A stretch of DNA of 27,519 bases. Source: an archaeon (GTDB taxonomy: Archaea; Thermoproteota; Nitrososphaeria; Nitrososphaerales; JACAEJ01). This document shows, piece by piece, positions 7,408 to 14,118 of the stretch. How positions within the stretch are numbered: the stretch's first letter is position 1; each line of letters opens with the position of its first letter. The stretch spans positions 1-27,519 of the forward strand of contig JACGUK010000010.1 of assembly GCA_024256265.1 (NCBI GenBank). The letters are read 5' to 3'. The notes beneath the pieces were generated by a model, which saw nothing but the letters and a program-made list of their open reading frames with translations, did not search any database and was not told the DNA's origin. Position numbers and translations under genes: made by a program.

Positions 7408-7567
7408 TTTCCATACCCGCTTTATCCAAGAATTGTAACATATTAAAGTCTCCTTAATGAAAAGCTTTACCTCTTTTGATCAAATTATTCCTGATCCATA
7501 AAAGATTCCAACTAATATTAACTTTAAGCATAAATACTTGAATAAAGTAAGTTCAAGGAGTGAGATT

Positions 7568-7711
7568 GTGGCAAAGGATCCTGTCTGTGGCATGATTGTG
7601 GATGAAAAGAGGACAAAATACAAATCAGATTATAAAGGCAAGACCTACTACTTCTGCTCTACAGCCTGCAAATCAGCCTTCGAAAAGAACCCTAGAAATT
7701 ATGTCAAATGA
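7568..7711 (+). CDS. YHS-domain metal-binding peptide
   Basis: A 47-residue protein too short to stand out by length alone. It reads AKDPVCGMIVDEKRT at the start and YKGKTYYFCSTACKSAFEKN later, the complete YHS domain, with Cys pairs CGM and CSTAC as metal ligands. YHS domains accompany copper and other heavy-metal ATPases and some oxygenases and are thought to bind a metal ion. The start is GTG 7568 with AAGGAGTG seven bases upstream as ribosome site, and a TATA-like CATAAATAC near 7529-7537. Stand-alone gene; partner unknown. Confidence 0.85.
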   Translation: MAKDPVCGMIVDEKRTKYKSDYKGKTYYFCSTACKSAFEKNPRNYVK

Positions 7712-7765
7712 TAAACATCAATGATTTTATTTTTTTATTAAGGACATGGTTTAAGGTATTATGAT

Positions 7766-8167
7766 TTGAAGAAGATCATAGTCTGTGGTGCTATAGCCAA
7801 TAGAGAAATATCAAGGATAAGGAGAATTCAATCTCTCCTTAAAGAGAAAGGATTTCATGTTATAGATCAAATCTCTGATGAAGATTATAGCAAAATCAAG
7901 GATTTTAGAGACAAAAAGGGTCTTGCTGAGGAGATAACAAAACATGATCTAAATTTCATTAAAAAGAGCGATGTATTAGTAGCTTTGATTGATAGACCTA
8001 GTTATGGGGTTGCTGTGGAGATTTACTTCGCCAAGATGATGGGTAAAAAGGTCATAACTATGAGCAAGGGAAAAGTGCCTTCGCCATGGCCCATATCCTT
8101 TTCAGATCGAATCATAAATGATGAAGAGCAATTGGTATCAGTCTTAAGAGAATTAGGAGATGAGTAA
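7766..8167 (+). CDS. Nucleoside 2-deoxyribosyltransferase-like protein
   Basis: A 133-residue protein with the deoxyribosyltransferase/2-deoxynucleoside hydrolase fold. It shows IIVCGAI at the first strand, EEITKHDLNFIKKSDVLVALID (about 55-76) and SYGVAVEIYFAKMMGKKVI (79-97), with the conserved Asp and Glu positions D69, D76 and E85. Relatives cleave or exchange N-glycosidic bonds of (deoxy)nucleotides and work in salvage or house-cleaning. The start is TTG 7766; the ATG five bases earlier is out of frame. The exact substrate is unknown. Confidence 0.65.
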   Translation: MKKIIVCGAIANREISRIRRIQSLLKEKGFHVIDQISDEDYSKIKDFRDKKGLAEEITKHDLNFIKKSDVLVALIDRPSYGVAVEIYFAKMMGKKVITMSKGKVPSPWPISFSDRIINDEEQLVSVLRELGDE

Positions 8168-8194
8168 TCGGGATTAAACTCTTTATGGCTTGAG

Positions 8195-8512
8195 TTACTT
8201 ACTACTACTGATCTTTAGCAAATAAGAACCTTTTGGTTCTTCAGTAATCAAAGCGAACTTGCCTACTCTACCCTTTAATGCTTTCATGATCGCCTCTGAC
8301 TCAAGGTAGTAATGCTCATGAGGCTTTTCAGGACCAACGCAAGAGCATCGTGTTGAGATTATCTTCGCCTTTGAGATAGTCTTACCAAATTTAAAATCAA
8401 AAAGTTCTCCAATTGGAGGAAATTTCTTCAGGTCATTCTTTAGAATCAGAATCTTTCCTTGGCTCTCTTCTTCTCTAGAGATCTTCTTTCTGTACTCCTT
8501 TAAATTCTTCAT
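8195..8512 (-). CDS. Unknown 105-residue protein, cotranscribed with a winged-helix protein
   Basis: No family is recognised. The N-terminal 45 residues are highly charged (KEYRKKISREEESQ), followed by FDFKFGKTISKAKIIST, which suggests a beta-rich domain. A conserved-looking centre RCSCVGPEKPHEHYYLESE has two cysteines and two histidines that could bind a metal. The ATG overlaps the stop of the preceding winged-helix gene (ATGA), so translation is coupled. It probably functions with that putative regulator, as effector or co-sensor; that is inference from position. Confidence 0.6.
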   Translation of the reverse strand: MKNLKEYRKKISREEESQGKILILKNDLKKFPPIGELFDFKFGKTISKAKIISTRCSCVGPEKPHEHYYLESEAIMKALKGRVGKFALITEEPKGSYLLKISSSK

Positions 8513-8739
8513 CGGTGACCAATCTCCTTGAGGCGCTTCTCTATGGTTTTCTTTTGTGGGTGATAGTACAAATTAGATGAATCTATGCCAAAACTCCTCA
8601 AACCCTCAACTCCTTTATCTGTCAAGTAATAGAACTTCTTCCTGCCTTCCTTTTTGACAGATAACCAGCCAATTTGAACGAACCTCTCGATGAATGCTCC
8701 ACCAATAGCGAACGGATTAACCGGTTTTTCTTGTTCCAT
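8509..8739 (-). CDS. Winged-helix DNA-binding protein, small
   Basis: A 76-residue protein. The stretch NPFAIGGAFIERFVQIGWLS looks like the recognition part of a helix-turn-helix. It is followed by the wing strand GRKKFYYLTDKGVEGLRSFGI, as in archaeal ArsR/PadR-like winged-helix proteins. The C-terminus ends with a basic tail. It is the first gene of a two-gene unit and overlaps the next by an ATGA. Its targets are unknown; autoregulation would be usual. Confidence 0.65.
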   Translation of the reverse strand: MEQEKPVNPFAIGGAFIERFVQIGWLSVKKEGRKKFYYLTDKGVEGLRSFGIDSSNLYYHPQKKTIEKRLKEIGHR

Positions 8740-8844
8740 GATCTATAATCTGAGTGAGAGGTAAAACTGATGCCTTAATATGCCTATTGATGGTTATACA
8801 GCTTGTAATTGCTCATCTTTAAGCAAAAAATATGGAGAGATATT

Positions 8845-8979
8845 TCAGCAGCATGAACAGCAGAACTGCCCAGACTTCCATTTATTCAGCAGTTCTTTTG
8901 CCCTCTCTCCTTTGACCTCTATATTGAAACCCTCCTCTGTCTCTATGATCTTCACCTCGGCGACTGTCTTTATCTCCAT
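8845..8979 (-). CDS. 44-residue peptide ending in CCSCC, divergent from PadR
   Basis: The minus frame from ATG 8979 encodes 44 residues: a charged alpha/beta-like body (MEIKTVAEVKIIETEEGFNI, then GERAKELLNKWKSG) ending in QFCCSCC. Four cysteines in the last five residues suggest soft-metal or metalloid binding, or a redox relay. Translation is well supported by a perfect GGAGGTGAT ribosome site three bases before the start. It is divergent from a cysteine-rich PadR regulator, and the shared promoter holds two copies of an ATTGG-N4-CCAAT palindrome. No named family is known to me. Confidence 0.75.
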   Translation of the reverse strand: MEIKTVAEVKIIETEEGFNIEVKGERAKELLNKWKSGQFCCSCC

Positions 8980-8995
8980 ACTATCACCTCCATAT

Positions 8996-9045
8996 ATTGG
9001 GCGTCCAATGTTTTCCGAACTATTTAAATATATTGGTTGTCCAAT
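8996..9045. promoter_or_regulatory. Divergent promoter with two ATTGG-N4-CCAAT operators
   Basis: Two near-identical 14-base palindromes occur: ATTGG-GCGT-CCAAT at 8996-9009 and ATTGG-TTGT-CCAAT at 9032-9045, with centres 36 bases apart. Between them lies TATTTAAATA (9021-9030), itself a palindrome that could serve as TATA box in both directions. The plus start would fall near the PadR ATG at 9055 and the minus start near the first palindrome. A PadR dimer bound to both sites would cover both promoters. Binding by the adjacent PadR is inferred. Confidence 0.7.
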
Positions 9046-9054
9046 AGAATCAAG

Positions 9055-9384
9055 ATGACGAGTATAAAGAGAAGTGGGGTTGAATATTGCTGTGATATGA
9101 GGGGGATGCTCTCTTTTCTGATATTATGGCTTCTGACGAAGAAGTCTATGAATGGTAGCGAAATAGCCAATGAGTTGCAAAAGAGAAGAGGGATAAGACC
9201 CAATCCAGGGACGATTTATCCCGCAATCAAGCAATTAGAATCAAGAAATCTTATCACATCTGAAAAGAGAGGGAGAATGAAAATATATCACATAACTGAT
9301 CGGGGAAAAGCAGGGTTCGAGGTGGCATGCGATTTTTTCTGCAACTGCTTCAAAGATATCTTTACAGAGAGGACGCCTGGATGA
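9055..9384 (+). CDS. PadR-family transcriptional regulator with cysteine clusters
   Basis: A 109-residue winged-helix regulator. The PadR core runs from about 16 to 88: MLSFLILWLLTKKSMNGSEI, then RPNPGTIYPAIKQLESRNLI and MKIYHITDRG. Unusually it has two cysteine groups outside the core, C12-C13 in YCCDMRG and C92, C96 and C98 in ACDFFCNCFKDIF. They could come together in the dimer to sense a metal, metalloid or oxidant. ATG 9055 is chosen because the earlier in-frame TTG at 9037 lies inside the second operator; the TATA spacing then gives a leaderless transcript. Its likely targets are itself and the divergent CCSCC peptide. Confidence 0.85.
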   Translation: MTSIKRSGVEYCCDMRGMLSFLILWLLTKKSMNGSEIANELQKRRGIRPNPGTIYPAIKQLESRNLITSEKRGRMKIYHITDRGKAGFEVACDFFCNCFKDIFTERTPG

Positions 9385-9471
9385 AGTAAAGAGAGCACCA
9401 ACTAAGCCCTCTGGCTAAGCCTCTGCCTCAACCAGCTGATACTATCAACTCAAATAACTCTTAACTCAATG

Positions 9472-9855
9472 TCACTTTTTCATTTCTTCCCAGATGGCAA
9501 AGCAGTTACCTTCAGGGTCAATAGCCATGGCCCACCATCCCATATTTGGCACTTCCATCTTTGGAACTACGACCTTCCCTCCCAATTTCTCGATCTTCTT
9601 GCAGTATTCATCAACCGATTCCACCAGAACATAGTACGTGAACTTATGTTCAGGATTTTGCTTCTTCATCATCCCTCCATTGACACCTGGACATTTGAGT
9701 CTGCCCTTCTCATCAACTGGAACAGTCTCTATCAGCCAATAGTCCATCGGACCTTCTGTCTTCTCTATCTTCCAACCGAAGAGCTTACTATAGAATTTCC
9801 TAAGTTTCTCCACATTCTCTGCAGGTATTTCGAAATGAACAATCGTGTGATACAT
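9472..9855 (-). CDS. VOC-superfamily (glyoxalase/bleomycin-resistance fold) protein
   Basis: A 127-residue protein with two beta-alpha-beta-beta-beta modules. The first begins IVHFEIPAENVEKLRKFYSKLFGW; the second has YYVLVESVDEYCKKIEKLGGKVV and ends DPEGNCFAIWEE. His/Glu positions (H7, E124) fit the metal-binding pattern of the fold. Substrate cannot be told: members include glyoxalases, dioxygenases and drug-binding proteins. It is convergent with the PadR gene and could belong to the same stress response, but there is no direct link. Confidence 0.82.
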   Translation of the reverse strand: MYHTIVHFEIPAENVEKLRKFYSKLFGWKIEKTEGPMDYWLIETVPVDEKGRLKCPGVNGGMMKKQNPEHKFTYYVLVESVDEYCKKIEKLGGKVVVPKMEVPNMGWWAMAIDPEGNCFAIWEEMKK

Positions 9856-10101
9856 ATAAATCGACGTTTATCAGCTTTGAGTTTATTTAAGGGTTTCTGA
9901 CTTAATTCAAACTAAAATTGAGGTTATCCACTCATGAATGGTTACAATGACACATTCTATAGAGTCAAGGAAATGCTCATTCCTTATCTCCTTTATACTA
10001 TTGGAGTTTGTGTCTCATAGAAGCGTGGCTAACCTACCTTACTCCCAAATCAATACAAGTTAAGGACACGTCTGCCCAAAATGGGCTCGAAAAGGTAGTA
10101 A

Positions 10102-10160
10102 AAGTAGCCTGGGCCAGATTCGAACTGGCGTCAGCGGGTGACTTTGAGATATTCTCCAAA
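10102..10160 (-). repeat. Duplicated 3' half of tRNA-Gln (att-like repeat)
   Basis: This segment repeats the 3' half of the tRNA-Gln gene found at 10945-11049. Over 10102-10144 it is identical except for one base in the acceptor arm (CCT versus CCC). Similarity then continues less perfectly through the intron to the anticodon TTG (CTCCAAAA versus CTCCAAAG). It covers the acceptor 3' strand, complete T arm, variable region and anticodon 3' stem, but has no 5' half, so it cannot be a tRNA. It lies 840 bases downstream of the tRNA on the same strand, the arrangement left by integration into a tRNA 3' end. Confidence 0.85.
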
Positions 10161-10206
10161 ACTCTTTTTATAATTTATTTAAATATGGACGCATCCTATA
10201 TATCAA

Positions 10207-10428
10207 ATGACAATGTCATCCGAAATTATCTTCGAAGCACCTTCACTAAGTGAAGAAGAGTCAGAGCGTTTCAGGGGCAAGCATGTCGCGTTAGTTAAAG
10301 GCAAAGTCTTGGCTTTTGGGAACAATTCGAAAGAGGCTCTTAGAGAAGCTCTTAACAAGAAGCCAGAATTGAAACCAGATGAAATTGGGATATACTATGT
10401 GCCTGCAGTTGACGAGCTGATCCTTTGA
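10207..10428 (+). CDS. DUF5678-like small protein, partner of a retropepsin-like protease
   Basis: A 73-residue acidic protein. The stretch FRGKHVALVKGKVLAFGNNS followed by KEALREALNKKPELKPDEIGIYYVP resembles the DUF5678 domain: two beta strands, a helix, then a strand. No function is known for that family. The gene overlaps the next by TTGA, so the two are coupled like a toxin-antitoxin or enzyme-inhibitor pair. A TATA-like TTTATTTAAAT near 10174-10184 lies about 25-33 bases before ATG 10207, so it is probably leaderless. ATG 10213 is a possible alternative start. Confidence 0.7.
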   Translation: MTMSSEIIFEAPSLSEEESERFRGKHVALVKGKVLAFGNNSKEALREALNKKPELKPDEIGIYYVPAVDELIL

Positions 10429-10835
10429 AGCGCTTCGTATTCAAGTATGTGGCTGAGAGGACAAGATTAGGCGAAGTAGTAAATAGACCTATAGTTCATG
10501 TTTATATAAAATCGAAAGATGATAAATGGTACCTCTTCTACCCCTACGTGGATTCGGGCGCCGACACCTCCTTATTTACAAAGAGTGATTGTGAACTGCT
10601 TGGTCTTGATCTATATGAAGGGACCTATAGGTCGATGGCTGGAATAGTCCGTATAACCATACCCACATATCTTCATAAGGTTCTTGTAAGGATCGGGGAT
10701 ATTGAGTTCGAGGCAACAATTGCCTTTGCAGACTCCGATGAGGTTCCTAGGCTAATTGGAAGGTTAGATTTCTTCCGAAGGTTCAAGATAACTTTTGATG
10801 AAGAAGCGTTGGTTACTATCTTTGAAGCTCCTTGA
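10425..10835 (+). CDS. Retropepsin-like aspartic protease-fold protein
   Basis: A 136-residue protein with the single-lobe aspartic protease pattern. The catalytic triplet is D43-S44-G45-A46 in YVDSGADTSLFTKSDCELLG. The downstream hydrophobic-Gly motif is RLIGRLDFFRRFKITFDEE near residues 109-127, and VRIGDIEFEATIAF supplies the flap-side strands. Such proteins are active as dimers, as in retroviral proteases. Prokaryotic members are widespread and mostly uncharacterised. It starts at TTG 10425 inside the stop of the DUF5678-like gene. Substrate unknown; the upstream partner is the obvious candidate. Confidence 0.75.
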   Translation: MKRFVFKYVAERTRLGEVVNRPIVHVYIKSKDDKWYLFYPYVDSGADTSLFTKSDCELLGLDLYEGTYRSMAGIVRITIPTYLHKVLVRIGDIEFEATIAFADSDEVPRLIGRLDFFRRFKITFDEEALVTIFEAP

Positions 10836-10944
10836 GTTAAGACAAACCTCCATATTTGGTGAACATAAAGAGGGATGAGCATATAATGACAATAGAACTC
10901 TGGTCGTCATGTATCCAAAAGAGTTAGTACCTAAAAAGTGTAAG

Positions 10945-11049
10945 TAGCCCGGGCCAGATTCGAACTGGCGTCAGCGGGTGACTTCGAAATATCTCCAAAG
11001 CCCGCTATTCAAGGGTTCGATCCTTGCTTGACCTCTACACCACCGGGCT
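10945..11049 (-). tRNA. tRNA-Gln(TTG) with two introns (D-arm and anticodon loop)
   Basis: The acceptor arm AGCCCGG pairs with CCGGGCT, with discriminator A at 10945. The T arm is GCCAG-TTCGAAT-CTGGC. The anticodon stem is GCGGG/CCCGC. With the loop read as CTTTGGA the anticodon is TTG (10998-10996), and the whole matches archaeal tRNA-Gln. The loop is 22 bases, leaving about 15 bases of intron (near 10994-10979). The D arm needs GTGT to pair with GCAT, which is interrupted by about 17 bases (near 11024-11008). This insert forms a CAAGG/CCTTG hairpin. No CCA is encoded. Its 3' half is duplicated at 10102-10160. Confidence 0.85.
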
Positions 11050-11108
11050 ATGATAGATCAACATTAATTGTAACTTTTAAATTTTGGTATCAATCAACTA
11101 GCTTTTTA

Positions 11109-12416
11109 TTGGCTAATCTTTTCAATTCTTCGATTAGAGGCTTAAACCCGTATCTCTTAACGCTTAGTCATATTAAAGGAAATTCTTTTAGACTTGTGAT
11201 AAAATTATATTCTAGATTGTCTAAGAGCCTTGCTCCCATTACCATATTCGGCTTAAGCACTGAAGGTTATAAGATAGCATCTTCTCTATCATCTTATAAT
11301 TTACAAACGACCATAATAGATGAGAATCTTAACGTTGGCATGCAATTAAAGAGAGATATTCTTGAGAAATTCGATTCTGTTGCTGCACTCTTAGAGGATG
11401 AAGCATTACTTGGTCTGGAGCCTATAGAGGATGCCATAAGCAAGGCAAAATGCCTATTCTTCACCCCTAAGATAAGAATTAGAGAGATGGAAGCTAGATC
11501 CACTATAGGCTTGAGGCTAAAGAGTATAGCGAAGAATCTATCGAAGGGTACTGTTTTTGTCAATACTTTGCCTACAAGTTATGGTGGTAATAAGGAGAAT
11601 GTATCTTTGATAGAAAAGTTGACCGGGCTAGAAGCAGGTGTGAACTTTGATTACGTATACGCTCCACTAAATCCTAGAACCAATAAACCAATAGTTCTAG
11701 GTTCAATTAGAGTTGATGTAGATAAAGCTTTAATTGAATCCCTCAAATCTGCTCTAACAGATGTACCTAAGATTCTACCTCTTCACTTGGCTGAGCTTCT
11801 CTATTTAAAGCATATAATAAAAAGGTATAATTCCATGGTTACAGAGTTCGAGTTATTTAAAATGTTAGGCAAAGCGAGCAAGGTAGCTTTGAAGAGCTTT
11901 ACAGAAGATCGTGAAGTTTATTTAGAAAACATGGTTGAAAACCTATTCGATATAAAAGCTATTATAGATACTTTGAAGACGGGGGAGCCTATTTGGTACA
12001 TGGTATCTGGCATATTGAAAAGTCTTGGGAGTTACTTCAAATATATCATAAACGAGGTTCGTTCTATAATAAAAGATGAAGGTCTAAAAGCAAGTAGAAC
12101 AAGAATCTTGGTGGTTTGGTCCATCGATCCTTTTGAGATTAGAGGGGATAAAACGTTAACCCTTTCTACCCTTGTAGAGAAGCTTCATGATTGTGTTGGG
12201 GACATAGCCACTTTCAACACTATGCCTTATCTTCAAGCTCTACGCCTAGAACCGGGCATGAAAAGAGGATTACCTCTCTCAGTAGATAAGGATAACATAA
12301 TTTTGGCTTGCTCAAAGGATGATTTTGAACTAGTTTTTAAGATTGCTAAAATTGAAAGGCCAGAAATGAGGCCCATCATCATAAAAGCCAACCTTCCTGT
12401 AGAGGTTATGAGGTAA
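11109..12416 (+). CDS. Rossmann-like protein of unknown function
   Basis: A 435-residue protein. After about 40 residues it shows APITIFGLSTEGYKIASSLS, a nucleotide-binding first strand and loop, then TTIIDENLNVGMQLK with an acidic end of strand two. This resembles NAD(P)-binding dehydrogenases of the UDP-sugar or 6-phosphogluconate type, as do the helical middle and GTVFVNTLPTSYGG. The C-terminal third begins RTRILVVWSIDPFEIRG. I do not recognise a named family. The start is taken as TTG 11109 because an AT-rich TATA-like element (about 11072-11083) sits roughly 30 bases upstream; earlier in-frame TTG codons fall in tRNA-Gln. The next gene is a dolichol-kinase-like protein. Confidence 0.55.
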   Translation: MANLFNSSIRGLNPYLLTLSHIKGNSFRLVIKLYSRLSKSLAPITIFGLSTEGYKIASSLSSYNLQTTIIDENLNVGMQLKRDILEKFDSVAALLEDEALLGLEPIEDAISKAKCLFFTPKIRIREMEARSTIGLRLKSIAKNLSKGTVFVNTLPTSYGGNKENVSLIEKLTGLEAGVNFDYVYAPLNPRTNKPIVLGSIRVDVDKALIESLKSALTDVPKILPLHLAELLYLKHIIKRYNSMVTEFELFKMLGKASKVALKSFTEDREVYLENMVENLFDIKAIIDTLKTGEPIWYMVSGILKSLGSYFKYIINEVRSIIKDEGLKASRTRILVVWSIDPFEIRGDKTLTLSTLVEKLHDCVGDIATFNTMPYLQALRLEPGMKRGLPLSVDKDNIILACSKDDFELVFKIAKIERPEMRPIIIKANLPVEVMR

Positions 12417-12479
12417 ATCTAAAACACAAAAGGCTAAGTGTGCAAATTAAATACATGAAGAGTTAAATTTGGTGATAAA

Positions 12480-13070
12480 ATGAGTAGGCTAAAACAGATA
12501 AACCTCTTCAGGCTTTCTGTACATTTCTCAGGCTTTTTTATTCCTTTCATTACCATCGTAATAGATCTCTTTTACACATTTATTATCATAACTATAGTGA
12601 CGATATTATATTGCATATCAGAATATCTTCGTACTAGAAAAAGTCATGGCCTACCAATAATTAGGAAAATAACACTTTTAGCGAGTAAGGATAGAGAGAC
12701 TAATAACTTTATTCTTGCGCCTTTTTACTTTGCCTTAGGAATATTGATGGCATTAACCATCTTTAAGAGTTCAATAGGATTCGCGAGCATAGAGATAGTT
12801 GCCCTTGGAGATAGCTCTGCAAGACTTTTCGGAAAGCTGATTGGACACACTCGCTTACCCTTCAATAAGATGAAGACCTTTGAAGGCAGTATTTTTTGTT
12901 TCATCTTTTCGTGGTTAGGTGCCTCTCTTTTTGTACCCCCATCAATAGCTATTCTAGGAGCTTTAATAGGCTCTATCGTTGAGAGCTTACCTCTTCCTAT
13001 AGATGATGATCTAACCATGCCCATTGCTTCAGGCTTTACTATGCAGATAGCCTTTATTATGGCAAATTAA
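12480..13070 (+). CDS. Dolichol kinase / CTP-dependent lipid kinase-like membrane protein
   Basis: A 196-residue membrane protein with about six spans. The cytidylyltransferase-like signature is present: ALGDSSARLFGKLIG (about 108-122), then KMKTFEGSIFCFI (130-142) and VESLPLPIDDDLTMPIASG (167-185). Members phosphorylate dolichol or other polyprenols using CTP, supplying the lipid carrier for glycosylation, or phosphorylate phytol. The start is ATG 12480 with GGTGAT four bases upstream. It overlaps the convergent PAP2 phosphatase gene by 14 bases at the 3' ends. The substrate is inferred. Confidence 0.78.
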   Translation: MSRLKQINLFRLSVHFSGFFIPFITIVIDLFYTFIIITIVTILYCISEYLRTRKSHGLPIIRKITLLASKDRETNNFILAPFYFALGILMALTIFKSSIGFASIEIVALGDSSARLFGKLIGHTRLPFNKMKTFEGSIFCFIFSWLGASLFVPPSIAILGALIGSIVESLPLPIDDDLTMPIASGFTMQIAFIMAN

Positions 13071-14106
13071 ATTGTACTAATAAATAGATCAATATGGAGA
13101 AAGCTGATGCTATTGTTATGATGCTTAGCAGGAAGAGAAGCAAGCCTGTCTTTAAAGTGAAACTTGATAATTTTGCATCCTTTATCTTCTTGGCAGATAA
13201 AATTAGAATAGCGCTGATAAGTTGCAGGAAAAGCGATAACAAGGGATAAATGAATATGGATAATGCTGATAAGGGCCAAATGAAGACCCGACCATAGTCG
13301 AATAAGTTTCTTGGGTCTAAAATGATAGGTAGATTGGAGATTATGTATTGACCATTAAGAAGATTAGGCTCTTTAATAAGAATAAAGTTGATAGAAAGGA
13401 TGGATAAAACGATGCAAAACAATGCAAGAAAAATCATTTTTCTCCATGGATTTCTAGAAAAAATCACCCAAATATCGCTAATTTTATCTATAATGAAAGA
13501 AGGTCTTTTTGTGAATATGAATATGAAATTGGCAATAGCTAAGCCTAGAAGAGCTCCTGCAATTGTATCCGTTGGGTAATGGAAGCCTAGGTAAACCCTT
13601 GAGAATGCAACAATCAGAGATAGAACCAATAAAGGTGATGCTATCCTTCCATACCTTCTAAATATCAAAGTGCTACCAGCAAAAGCCCTAACTGAATGGC
13701 CTGAAGGGAAAGAAGAACCATACTCTTCTAATCCAAGTAAGTTTATACCTGTTAATAGCTCATAAGGTCTTGGGCGATATAAGAAAGCCTTTAACATTAG
13801 CCCTAGTATTCCTGCTGTAATTACAGTTATAGCCAAAAAGATAGCAAATCTTCTCTCTTTAGCCTCACCATACACCCATAAAACTATTGCAAATAAAAGC
13901 CAAAAGAACCCTCCACCAAAATCTGTTAATGTAAGCATGATGGTATCTAGAGCCTTTAATCCAGAAGCACTGTTTATCATATAGAGTAAATCTTTGTCGT
14001 AAGGATAAAGCAAAGATAAATGGACAATATAGCTCAATATTATGAAACCAGTTAAGGGTAAGAGTATGGAGAAAGTCTCATGCCTAATCTTGCTATTAAT
14101 CCTCAT
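13057..14106 (-). CDS. PAP2-family membrane phosphatase
   Basis: A 349-residue integral membrane protein. The PAP2 motifs are all present: K106 and R113-P114 in LKAFLYRPRP, PSGH at 134-137, and S169-R170...H176...D180 in SRVYLGFHYPTD. These form the phosphatase active site that removes phosphate from lipid or polyprenyl (di)phosphates. Residues 205-349 add several more spans not needed for the core domain. The gene starts 12 bases after tiaS ends and is probably in the same unit. It faces a lipid-kinase-like gene, so opposing dephosphorylation of a polyprenyl carrier is a reasonable guess. Confidence 0.88.
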   Translation of the reverse strand: MRINSKIRHETFSILLPLTGFIILSYIVHLSLLYPYDKDLLYMINSASGLKALDTIMLTLTDFGGGFFWLLFAIVLWVYGEAKERRFAIFLAITVITAGILGLMLKAFLYRPRPYELLTGINLLGLEEYGSSFPSGHSVRAFAGSTLIFRRYGRIASPLLVLSLIVAFSRVYLGFHYPTDTIAGALLGLAIANFIFIFTKRPSFIIDKISDIWVIFSRNPWRKMIFLALFCIVLSILSINFILIKEPNLLNGQYIISNLPIILDPRNLFDYGRVFIWPLSALSIFIYPLLSLFLQLISAILILSAKKIKDAKLSSFTLKTGLLLFLLSIITIASAFSILIYLLVQFNLP

Positions 14107-14118
14107 AAAATCATCCTT

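Larger units (their letters stand above)
10102..10944. mobile_element. Putative tRNA-Gln-integrated mini-element or remnant, about 0.84 kb
   Basis: The segment between the tRNA-Gln gene and its duplicated 3' half has the geometry of an element integrated at a tRNA: intact tRNA, cargo, then a copy of the tRNA tail in the same orientation. The cargo is two overlapping genes, a DUF5678-like protein and a retropepsin-like protease, with their own promoter just inside the repeat. No integrase, replication gene or integrase fragment is present, so it is either non-autonomous or what remained after deletion. A simple segmental duplication of the tRNA tail is the main alternative. Confidence 0.55.

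Noticed and set aside
8780..9058. Plus-strand open frame of 92 codons
   Set aside because: It runs antisense to the CCSCC peptide gene, which has a perfect ribosome site, and through the operators; its serine/proline-rich product is typical of a shadow frame.
10008..10253. Plus-strand open frame crossing the duplicated tRNA tail
   Set aside because: It is antisense to the tRNA-Gln fragment and overlaps the promoter and start of the DUF5678-like gene. In 9856-10101 I see no gene, only a small GCCCA/TGGGC hairpin near 10076.
10945..11049. A plus-strand tRNA, because GGGTTCGATCC looks like a T arm
   Set aside because: The T-arm-like string is too far from the acceptor 3' strand. The minus strand gives a complete tRNA-Gln with all arms.
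11028..11108. Upstream extension of the Rossmann-like protein
   Set aside because: The first 27 codons fall inside or next to tRNA-Gln and over the probable TATA box; TTG 11109 fits the promoter spacing better.
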